Below are positions 1-6,011 of a stretch of DNA of 14,407 nt, piece after piece. A program made the position numbers and the translations under genes. Source of the stretch: DATDDB01 sp036524005. Lineage in GTDB: Bacteria; Pseudomonadota; Gammaproteobacteria; Burkholderiales; Gallionellaceae. Position 1 is the first letter of the stretch. Every line of letters starts with the position of its first letter. Below the pieces are notes generated by a model. That model was not told the origin of the DNA, made no database searches, and was given only the letters and a program-made list of their open reading frames with translations. The DNA lies in the NCBI GenBank assembly GCA_036524005.1, contig DATDDB010000020.1, positions 1-14,407 on the forward strand, given 5' to 3'.

Positions 1-253
1 CATCGAAGCGCTGCTGGGCGTGGTGGACAAACTGCGCAAGATAGCCAGCGTGGACACCGGCGACATCCACCAGGGCCTGGACCTGCTGCTGCAGGAAGCC
101 GAATGGGACTGGCTGCGCAGCGGCGGCGACAAACTGCCGCCCGACGCGGACCGCCATAGCGAGGGCAGGAGCCACGACGGGCAGCAAACTGGCGGGGAGG
201 CACAGCGCCAGGACAAGGGTGCGCGCCGCCAGCCGCACGTACAAGACAACTGA
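1..253 (+). CDS. C-terminal end of an unrecognised protein (partial, 5' end outside window)
   Basis: An open frame enters the window from the left (first full codon at base 2) and stops with TGA at 251-253, giving about 83 residues. I do not recognise the protein. The first 50 residues look like normal coding sequence: many CTG and GAC codons and a balanced mix of acidic, basic and hydrophobic residues, including the segment LDLLLQEAEWDWL. The last 33 or so are hydrophilic and rich in Q, R, G, H and D, with no aromatic residue. The codon-aligned antisense frame is also open and reads like a signal peptide (see findings), so the strand is not certain. The antisense product would have almost no acidic residues and no lysine, which is why I prefer the plus strand. 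A GTG at base 20 is an internal codon if the frame continues leftward. The next gene is 283 bases away, so it need not share a transcript with the gsp operon. Confidence 0.4.
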   Translation, partial: IEALLGVVDKLRKIASVDTGDIHQGLDLLLQEAEWDWLRSGGDKLPPDADRHSEGRSHDGQQTGGEAQRQDKGARRQPHVQDN

Positions 254-536
254 CAACACAGCACGGAAGCCATCCCGATCATGTTTACTGTGGCTGGGAT
301 AATGGTGATCCGGCCATATTTTCTTTGAATCTCGATGAATTTCCAGCCCAAGATGCATGGTTAATTAACTCAGTCAAAAAATATCGCGGCCTTGGCTGAA
401 AAATCGATCCTTTCATACTTATGCGTATTGGATATTTCGCATGTCTATCCTCGGCATGCGATTGCATTGATGCGCTTGCCTGATAGCCCACGACAATGCA
501 GAATAGCGGGGTTTCCATAGGCCGGTCTGCACTGTG
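254..536. other. Intergenic region upstream of the gsp operon
   Basis: These 283 bases hold no credible gene on either strand. The stretch from about 310 to 430 is clearly more AT-rich than the flanking coding sequence, including ttaattaa near 361 and a run of A at 376-380, as expected for a promoter region. No intrinsic terminator for the left-hand gene and no known riboswitch pattern could be recognised by eye. Confidence 0.5.
392..419 (+). promoter_or_regulatory. Candidate sigma-70 promoter for the gsp operon
   Basis: TTGGCT at 392-397 and CATACT at 414-419 are separated by 16 bases, and each matches four of six positions of the sigma-70 consensus. They lie in the AT-rich part of the gap and would give a leader of roughly 110 bases before gspG. 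This is the best pair seen by eye, but it is weak, and other sites in the gap are possible. Confidence 0.22.
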
Positions 537-971
537 ATGAACTGTTCTGTAACCCTGTCGTCTTCGTCCCGTTCCGGGGGTTTTACGCTGCTTGAACTGC
601 TGGTGGTGATCGTGATCATCGGCCTTTTGGCTGGGTATGTTGGCCCCAAATATTTCAACCAGGTGGGCAAGTCGGAGGTGAAGGTGGCTCGTGCCCAGAT
701 CGAGGCTTTCGACAAGGCGCTGGATCAGTACCGGCTGGACAATGGACATTATCCGAACACATCTCAAGGGTTGGCGTCCCTGGTTACCAAGCCTGTAAAT
801 GAGGCAAAGTGGGATGGACCTTATCTCAAGAAGGCGCTGCCGCTCGATCCCTGGGGGAATGCATACCAATACCGCCAGCCCGGCCAGCATGGGGAATATG
901 ATCTATTTTCCTATGGAAGGGATGGGAAGGCTGGCGGTGAAGGCGAAGATGCAGACATCGCTAATTGGTAG
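537..971 (+). CDS. gspG: Type II secretion major pseudopilin GspG
   Basis: This 144-residue protein is the main subunit of the periplasmic pseudopilus of a type II secretion system. The prepilin leader is short: 15 residues ending in Gly-Gly. Cleavage is expected before F16, giving the mature start FTLLELLVVIVIIGLL with the conserved glutamate at +5 (E20) and a single hydrophobic helix that anchors the subunit before assembly. The C-terminal half carries the GspG hallmarks: DPWGNAYQY, GQHGEYDLFSYG and the acidic GGEGEDADIANW end, a region that binds calcium in characterised GspG proteins. Length fits the family. I chose ATG 537; a GTG directly before it at 534 would add one residue, and neither has a strong ribosome binding site. 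It is the first gene of the gsp set, and its stop lies five bases before the gspF ATG. A prepilin peptidase is needed but is not in the window. Confidence 0.93.
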   Translation: MNCSVTLSSSSRSGGFTLLELLVVIVIIGLLAGYVGPKYFNQVGKSEVKVARAQIEAFDKALDQYRLDNGHYPNTSQGLASLVTKPVNEAKWDGPYLKKALPLDPWGNAYQYRQPGQHGEYDLFSYGRDGKAGGEGEDADIANW

Positions 972-976
972 GTGGG

Positions 977-2170
977 ATGCGCTATCTCGTCAAGGCGGCC
1001 AGGGCCGATAGCGAGCTGTTGATTCTGGAGCTGGACTCTCCGGATGAGGCTAGCCTTCGCATGCGCGCCGAATTGCAGGGCTGCACCATATTGGCGGTCG
1101 AGCAGATGCATCACCGGCTCAGCCAGCCTCATTTCAGAAGCGCTACCAAATTTCCCGTTTTGCTTTTCAGCCGCGAGCTGCTGGCCTTGCTGACGGCTGG
1201 TCTTTCCCTGACCGAGGCGACGGATGCGCTGGTGGAGAAGGAGCAGCATCCGGCAAGCCGCAAGCTGCTGGAGGCGCTGCGCGTTTCCCTGTATCAGGGC
1301 AGGTCGCTTTCTGATGCGATGCAAGCATTCCCCGACGTGTTTACTCCTTTCTATGTGGCTACAGTGAGGGCCAGCGAGCGCACGGGCGGCCTTGCAGAGG
1401 CGCTGGGGCGTTACGTGAAATACCAGGAGCAGAGCGATGTGATCAGTAAGCGCATCGTGAGCGCTTCGATCTACCCGGCTCTTCTCATTACGGTGGGTGG
1501 TTTGGTGAGCCTGTTCCTGATGCTGTATGTGGTGCCGCGCTTCAGCCGCGTGTATGAGGATATACGCGGGGAAGTGCCGTTCTTTTCCAGGCTGCTGATG
1601 GAGTGGGGCAAATTTGTTTCGGGACATGGGGTGCTGATCGTGGCTAGTGTTGCGGTTGCGGCAGCATTGGCGGCTTTCTGGTTGAGCCAGCCGGGCACGC
1701 GGGCCTTTTTGATGCAAAGCCTTTACCGCATTCCATCTATCGGAGAGCGGGTACGGCTTTACCAGCTTTCCAGGCTTTACCGCACGCTGGGCATGCTACT
1801 GCGCGGCGGTATTCCGGTAGTGACGGCAATCGATATGTCGAAGGGTCTGCTTTCGGATGAGCTGCAAGTAAGGCTGGCCAAGGCGGGGGCGGAAATTCGC
1901 GAGGGTGTCTCGATTTCTCAGGCAATTGAGCGGAACCGGCTGCATACACCGGTTTCTTCGCGCATGCTGCGCGTGGGCGAGCGCACCGGGCAAATGGGTG
2001 AGATGATGGAACGCACGGCCGAATTCATGGACGAGGAGCTGGCGCGATGGATAGACTGGTTTACGCGGCTTTTCGAGCCCGTGCTGATGGCTTTTATCGG
2101 AATTGTGATCGGCTTGATCGTGGTGCTGATGTATATGCCCATTTTCGAATTGGCGAGCAGTATTCAATGA
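977..2170 (+). CDS. gspF: Type II secretion inner-membrane platform protein GspF
   Basis: This 397-residue polytopic protein belongs to the GspF/PilC family, the inner-membrane platform that contacts the ATPase and the growing pseudopilus. After about 60 residues of cytoplasmic N-terminal sequence there are two T2SSF repeats, roughly residues 62-185 and 260-390. Each contains the family pattern of a helix pair ending in an ERTG motif (ASERTGGLAEAL near 132-143, GERTGQMGEMME near 334-345). Hydrophobic segments lie at about 163-189, 217-237 and 370-392, the usual three. ATG 977 is preceded by AGGTGG at 970-975, a plausible ribosome binding site that overlaps the gspG stop codon. An in-frame TTG at 965 is less likely as start. 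Nine bases separate its stop from gspE, so the genes are almost certainly cotranscribed. Confidence 0.92.
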   Translation: MRYLVKAARADSELLILELDSPDEASLRMRAELQGCTILAVEQMHHRLSQPHFRSATKFPVLLFSRELLALLTAGLSLTEATDALVEKEQHPASRKLLEALRVSLYQGRSLSDAMQAFPDVFTPFYVATVRASERTGGLAEALGRYVKYQEQSDVISKRIVSASIYPALLITVGGLVSLFLMLYVVPRFSRVYEDIRGEVPFFSRLLMEWGKFVSGHGVLIVASVAVAAALAAFWLSQPGTRAFLMQSLYRIPSIGERVRLYQLSRLYRTLGMLLRGGIPVVTAIDMSKGLLSDELQVRLAKAGAEIREGVSISQAIERNRLHTPVSSRMLRVGERTGQMGEMMERTAEFMDEELARWIDWFTRLFEPVLMAFIGIVIGLIVVLMYMPIFELASSIQ

Positions 2171-2179
2171 CGGTAACCC

Positions 2180-3856
2180 ATGCCTGATATTTCCAAACAG
2201 CTGATCGACGAAGCACGCAACCGCTGCGCAGCTTTTCGTCGCAAGGGCGATGTAAGCGTAATCCAGGTGCTGCAGCAAATGAGCGGGCTGGGCGATGCGG
2301 AATTCCTGGCCCAGCTGGGGGAATTATTTCACTATCCGGCGATGGGCATGGCGGATTTGGGGCAGCTGCAGCCCGTTTTCGAGGACATGAATTTCCAGGA
2401 GGCGGTGAAGCGCAACTGCGCCGTGGCCCAGGATTCTGAGGGCGGCAGCTACTTCGTTTTTTCGGATCCGCTGGATGCCGGTTTGCGCGCGTGGGCGCAG
2501 GAGGCGGTGCCTCGCCATGCCGAATGGCGGCTGGTGCATCCCAAGGATCTGGCGGCCTATTTTGTGCAGCAGGAGCAGGATGTCCGCGCCGTGGACGATG
2601 CGCTGCTTGCGTCGGGAGAGGGCGAGGGCGAGGGCAGACGAGAGGATATTTCGCTGCGCTCGATCGGCGAGGATGGCAGCCCGACCGTGAAGCTGGTGAA
2701 TTCGGCGTTATACGATGCGCTGAAAGCGGGCGCCAGCGATATTCACCTGGAGAGCACGTCCGGCGGCCTGACCATCAAGAACCGCATCGACGGCGTTTTG
2801 AATCATATCGGCGAGGTGCGCGGGCGGGAGAATGCGGAGCAGGCCATTTCCCGCATCAAGGTGATGGCCGAGCTGGATATTGCCGAGCACCGCATTCCCC
2901 AGGACGGGCGCTTCAAGGTGACGCTGCAGGGGCGGGAGGTGGATTTTCGCGTTTCCATCATGCCCAGCATTTTCGGGGAAGATGCCGTGCTGCGTATTCT
3001 GGACAAGAATGCCTTGTCCGACGAGATGCAGGGCTTCAGCTTGGACAGCCTCGGTTTCGACCCTGCCGTGATGAAGGAAATACGGAGGCTCGCGCGCGAG
3101 CCGTACGGAATGCTGCTGATGACGGGGCCGACCGGCAGCGGCAAGACGACGACGCTCTATGCCATGCTTTCCGAGATCAACAATGGCCGCGACAAGATCG
3201 TGACCATCGAGGATCCGGTGGAATACCAGTTGCCGGGGATACTGCAGATACCGGTGAACGAGAAGAAGGGGCTGACCTTTGCGCGCGGACTGCGCTCGAT
3301 ATTGCGGCACGACCCGGACAAGATCATGGTGGGCGAAATTCGCGATGCGGAAACGGCGCATATCGCGGTGCAGTCTGCGCTGACCGGACACTTGGTGTTT
3401 ACCTCTGTGCACGCCAATAACGTGTTCGACGTGATGAACCGTTTCATGCACATGGATGTCGACCCTTACAGTTTTGTGGCAGCACTCAATGGCGTGCTAG
3501 CGCAGCGCCTGGTGCGCGTGAATTGCCGCCAGTGCCTGGAACCTTATGCGCCGGGCGAGGAAGAACTGGCCGATTCGGGCCTCGACAGACAAAAGGCGGA
3601 AGGGTATTGCTTTATGTCCGGCCGCGGCTGCGGGCAGTGCAGGGGTTCCGGGTTTTCCGGGCGCAAGGCGATTGCGGAGATATTGTTGCTCAATGACGAT
3701 TTGCGCGAGTTGATCACCAGCCACGCACCAGCACGCAAGATCAAGGAAGCGGCGCGAGCGAATGGAACAAAGTTGTTGCGTGACGCGGCGCTGGATTTGG
3801 TAGCAAAGGGCGAAACGACGCTGGAGGAGATCAATCGTGTCACTTTTGTCGTCTGA
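2180..3856 (+). CDS. gspE: Type II secretion traffic ATPase GspE
   Basis: This 558-residue protein is the cytoplasmic hexameric ATPase that powers pseudopilus assembly. An N-terminal domain (about 1-140), the part expected to bind GspL, is joined to the motor by a Gly-Glu-rich linker near 146-154. The motor shows Walker A GPTGSGKT at 316-323, the Asp box TIEDPVEY at 342-349, Walker B IMVGEIRDAET near 382-391 and the His box near 403-411 (GHLVFTSVHAN). Two CxxC pairs, C449/C452 and C484/C487, form the zinc-binding tetracysteine typical of GspE. That fits a T2SS ATPase, although some PilB proteins share it. The start ATG 2180 has no clear Shine-Dalgarno sequence, and translation may be coupled to gspF nine bases upstream. 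The last 20 bases overlap the start of gspL in another frame. All catalytic motifs look intact. Confidence 0.94.
   Translation: MPDISKQLIDEARNRCAAFRRKGDVSVIQVLQQMSGLGDAEFLAQLGELFHYPAMGMADLGQLQPVFEDMNFQEAVKRNCAVAQDSEGGSYFVFSDPLDAGLRAWAQEAVPRHAEWRLVHPKDLAAYFVQQEQDVRAVDDALLASGEGEGEGRREDISLRSIGEDGSPTVKLVNSALYDALKAGASDIHLESTSGGLTIKNRIDGVLNHIGEVRGRENAEQAISRIKVMAELDIAEHRIPQDGRFKVTLQGREVDFRVSIMPSIFGEDAVLRILDKNALSDEMQGFSLDSLGFDPAVMKEIRRLAREPYGMLLMTGPTGSGKTTTLYAMLSEINNGRDKIVTIEDPVEYQLPGILQIPVNEKKGLTFARGLRSILRHDPDKIMVGEIRDAETAHIAVQSALTGHLVFTSVHANNVFDVMNRFMHMDVDPYSFVAALNGVLAQRLVRVNCRQCLEPYAPGEEELADSGLDRQKAEGYCFMSGRGCGQCRGSGFSGRKAIAEILLLNDDLRELITSHAPARKIKEAARANGTKLLRDAALDLVAKGETTLEEINRVTFVV
3823..3829 (+). 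promoter_or_regulatory. Ribosome binding site deciding the gspL GTG start
   Basis: GGAGGAG lies seven bases before GTG 3837 and inside the gspE coding sequence. It is the strongest Shine-Dalgarno sequence of the operon. It supports a GTG start that overlaps the end of gspE by 20 bases. Confidence 0.75.
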
Positions 3857-5177
3857 TCGCCTATATATTGTGATTGGTCACGGCCAAATCAGCTTCTGCA
3901 AGCTGAAAGGCAGGATCAGGCCGCGGCTGCTGGCGCAGCGCGATGTGGCAATCGATGCGTCGCTGATCTCCGCTCCCTGGGAGGTGCTGTGCGCAAAGAT
4001 TGGGGAGGTGCTGGCCGATCCTGAATGGCAGGCGGCAGAGGCTGACATCGTGCTCTCCAACAGGCTGGTGCGGCACGCAGTCATTCCTTTCAACGCAAAA
4101 CTCAAGAAATATCCTGAGTTGGAGGCATTTGCCAGGCATGTGCTCGGCAGGATTTATGGGGCTGCGGCCGGCCAATGGGAATTGCGCATCCATAGACAGG
4201 GCAGAACCGCACCTTCCATTGCGTGTGCTGTGGATCGCGCCCTGCTGGAATACCTGCGGCAAACCCTGGCTGGGCAGAAGGTCGAATTGCGCTCGGTGAC
4301 TTCGCACCTGATGCAGGTGTATAACCATCAACGCAGGACCATGCAGGCGCAGCCAGCATGGATGGTTGTTCCTGAACAAGGCCATGTGCAGCTTGCTTTG
4401 TTGAGCGGGAATCATATCGCTGGGGTGCACGGCCTCAATCATGACGGTCTGCAGGACCTGCCCATGCTGCTGGACCGCGAGAATCTGATGACCGCGCTTG
4501 CCGAGCCGTGCAAGACGGTTTATGTTGCGTTGCAACAGGAGGAAGTTCTGCCAGTCACTGCGGATGCACGATATGAACTGGTCAGGCTGGAACATACCGG
4601 AGCGAATGAAGCTGTCAAGCTTCCCGGCCTTCCTTCCTTCAGGAAGGGGCTGGCCAGGATAGTGCTGGACTTCCAGAAACTTGCGTTTCAGCCAAGCCGG
4701 AATGCAGGCTGGATGCTTTTGGCAGCTGGGCTGGCGCTTGTGGTGGAAATGGGTATTTCGTATGACAGGCTGCGCAATGACCGGGCATCGATGGAACGCG
4801 AAATCACAGCTTCCAACCTTAAACTGGATGATGATGATTCGGGCAAGTATGCGGCCCGATACGGCGAGAAGGATATTGAAGCCGCCCGGCAGATATTCAA
4901 GCGGCTTACGACCCCCTGGGAGGCGTTTTTTACCGGGCTGGAGTCAGTCAACAACAAGTATGTTGCCATCCTATCGGTTGTGCCCGACATGCAGACGGGG
5001 ATGCTGCGGGTTGAGGGTGAAGCCAAGAACAATGCTTCGTTGCTCACTTTAGTTCAGCAACTGAGGACTACGAAGCCATTTTACGACGTTTATTTATCCA
5101 GCCAGCAGGTCAGGCGCGACAACCCCCTGCATCCGGTCGATTTCGTCATCTACATGCACTGGATGAAACGACCATGA
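3837..5177 (+). CDS. gspL: GspL-like inner-membrane protein of type II secretion
   Basis: This 446-residue bitopic protein is best read as GspL: a cytoplasmic actin-like (PilM-type) domain at about 1-280, one transmembrane helix near 290-307, then a periplasmic ferredoxin-like (PilN-type) domain to the end. The call rests on this layout, the length and the position right after gspE and before gspM. Sequence motifs are weak, as is usual for GspL. GspL recruits the ATPase to the membrane and pairs with GspM. I chose GTG 3837, which lies inside the gspE 3' end, because GGAGGAG at 3823-3829 precedes it at ideal distance and no better ATG follows nearby. The 20-base overlap implies translational coupling. 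A run of four aspartates (331-334) lies just outside the membrane. A free-standing PilM-PilN fusion for a type IV pilus is the main alternative. Confidence 0.75.
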   Translation: MSLLSSDRLYIVIGHGQISFCKLKGRIRPRLLAQRDVAIDASLISAPWEVLCAKIGEVLADPEWQAAEADIVLSNRLVRHAVIPFNAKLKKYPELEAFARHVLGRIYGAAAGQWELRIHRQGRTAPSIACAVDRALLEYLRQTLAGQKVELRSVTSHLMQVYNHQRRTMQAQPAWMVVPEQGHVQLALLSGNHIAGVHGLNHDGLQDLPMLLDRENLMTALAEPCKTVYVALQQEEVLPVTADARYELVRLEHTGANEAVKLPGLPSFRKGLARIVLDFQKLAFQPSRNAGWMLLAAGLALVVEMGISYDRLRNDRASMEREITASNLKLDDDDSGKYAARYGEKDIEAARQIFKRLTTPWEAFFTGLESVNNKYVAILSVVPDMQTGMLRVEGEAKNNASLLTLVQQLRTTKPFYDVYLSSQQVRRDNPLHPVDFVIYMHWMKRP

Positions 5178-5728
5178 TCAAAAAACTACTTCAGGATGCG
5201 AAGGAACAGCTTGGATGGCAGGGAAAATATGGCATCGCATTACTTGTTTTTGCTGGTGCTTTCCATGCTTTTACGATTGCTCCATTGGAAAGACAGAACC
5301 TGGATATGCATAACCGGATTGATGCCTCGCGGGACAGTAATGTTGCTGGCGGCGAGCCATTTAGCTCGGGGAATCGCATAAGGGAGCTGGGTACGTTCTA
5401 TGATTCGCTGCCCGCAGAGAAGGATGTTACAGACATCATGGGTGCGATCTATGGCAATGCCGATGCCTATGGCGTGCAGCTGAAAGAGGCCTCGTATCAT
5501 CTCGTAGACAAGGACGGGTCGCGCGAATATGTGATGGATTTCCCGATGATTGGGGAATATGCGCGAGTTCGGCTCTTTGTGTCGCATATCCTAGCCAAGC
5601 ACCCATATCTCGCCCTCGATCAGATTGACTTTCGGCGCGAGAAAATTAGTGATGCAAAACTTAAGGCTAACGTCAGGTTTACCCTTTTCCTGCGGCCTAA
5701 AGCGGCTAATACTCAGAACACACTTTAG
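5174..5728 (+). CDS. gspM: GspM/PilO-like inner-membrane protein of type II secretion
   Basis: This protein of 184 residues has a short cytoplasmic N-terminus rich in K and Q, one transmembrane helix at about 18-36, a helical stretch, and a C-terminal alpha/beta domain (about 75-175) ending in VRFTLFLRPK. That plan matches GspM and PilO, which pair with GspL or PilN in the inner membrane. Similarity to any single family is too low to name by eye, so the call depends on layout and operon position. The start ATG 5174 overlaps the gspL stop in an ATGA arrangement, with GGATG at 5161-5165 as a modest ribosome binding site. It is the last gene of the set. No gspN, gspC, gspD or minor pseudopilin gene follows before the next gene at 6012. 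Confidence 0.7.
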   Translation: MIKKLLQDAKEQLGWQGKYGIALLVFAGAFHAFTIAPLERQNLDMHNRIDASRDSNVAGGEPFSSGNRIRELGTFYDSLPAEKDVTDIMGAIYGNADAYGVQLKEASYHLVDKDGSREYVMDFPMIGEYARVRLFVSHILAKHPYLALDQIDFRREKISDAKLKANVRFTLFLRPKAANTQNTL

Positions 5729-5830
5729 ATGGCGCATGGGTTGTGGCTGTGCAATAAATAGGCAGTGTATTAGCTCCTGCACAGGTAAAGTAATTAATTG
5801 ATAGGTGGTTAGGTGTGAAATCTGTTCTGA

Positions 5831-5876
5831 ATGGGGTGCAAGTGGTCGGAGGTTCCAAATCCTCTCGCCCCGACCA
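5831..5876 (+). pseudogene. 3' half of tRNA-Pro(GGG): likely attachment-site scar
   Basis: The 46 bases read as the 3' half of a proline tRNA: anticodon loop ATGGGGT (anticodon GGG) at 5831-5837, a following GCAAG that would be the 3' anticodon stem, the variable region GTGGTC, a T arm with stem GGAGG/CCTCT, the acceptor strand CGCCCCG, discriminator A and an encoded CCA. The implied C1-G72 pair with A73 is characteristic of bacterial tRNA-Pro. The T loop reads TTCCAAAT, eight bases instead of seven, so the copy has an extra base and would not fold normally. No matching D arm or 5' acceptor strand lies upstream, so it is not a functional gene. Tyrosine-recombinase elements commonly target this part of a tRNA gene and leave such a duplicate at the far end of the insertion. 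Confidence 0.75.
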
Positions 5877-5978
5877 TAATCTTCCAACGCATCAACCTAA
5901 CGTTTGTGATCAGGCAATATTGTCCTTGGGGCCTGAACTTCCCTGTGGTTTTTCTTTTCAAAGCTGCTGAGAAATCAA

Positions 5979-6009
5979 TGGGATCAGACTTGTTTCAGCT
6001 TCAATCCCA
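5979..6009 (+). promoter_or_regulatory. Inverted repeat directly before the LRR-kinase start codon
   Basis: TGGGAT (5979-5984) and ATCCCA (6004-6009) can pair around a 19-base loop ending two bases before ATG 6012. The region contains no Shine-Dalgarno sequence. The stem would sit where the ribosome must bind. It may be a translational control element or chance. Confidence 0.25.
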
Positions 6010-6011
6010 CC

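Larger units (their letters stand above)
5729..6011. other. Intergenic region between gspM and the LRR-kinase gene
   Basis: These 283 bases hold no credible protein gene. Contents seen: a 7-base inverted repeat CTGTGCA/TGCACAG at 5747-5753 and 5778-5784 with a 24-base loop and no T run, so a poor terminator candidate for the gsp operon; the tRNA-Pro 3' fragment at 5831-5876; and an inverted repeat TGGGAT/ATCCCA at 5979-5984 and 6004-6009 directly before the next start codon. Base composition is more AT-rich than in the neighbouring genes. Confidence 0.5.

Noticed and set aside
254..536. Possible riboswitch or small gene in the gap before gspG
   Set aside because: No known aptamer core was recognised, and the longest forward ATG frame from 281 ends after 15 codons.
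285..890. 201-codon open frame on the minus strand across gspG and its upstream gap
   Set aside because: It is opposite the unmistakable GspG pseudopilin, and its translation has no domain character.
2625..2642. Short repeat of gagggc units in gspE
   Set aside because: It encodes the Gly-Glu interdomain linker in frame. Three units are too few to be a meaningful tandem repeat.
5831..5876. Reading the tRNA-Pro fragment as a complete small RNA hairpin (TGGGGTG pairing with CGCCCCG)
   Set aside because: The pairing needs two G-T wobbles and arises because the GGG anticodon loop resembles the 5' acceptor strand. The base-by-base match to a tRNA-Pro 3' half explains the sequence better.
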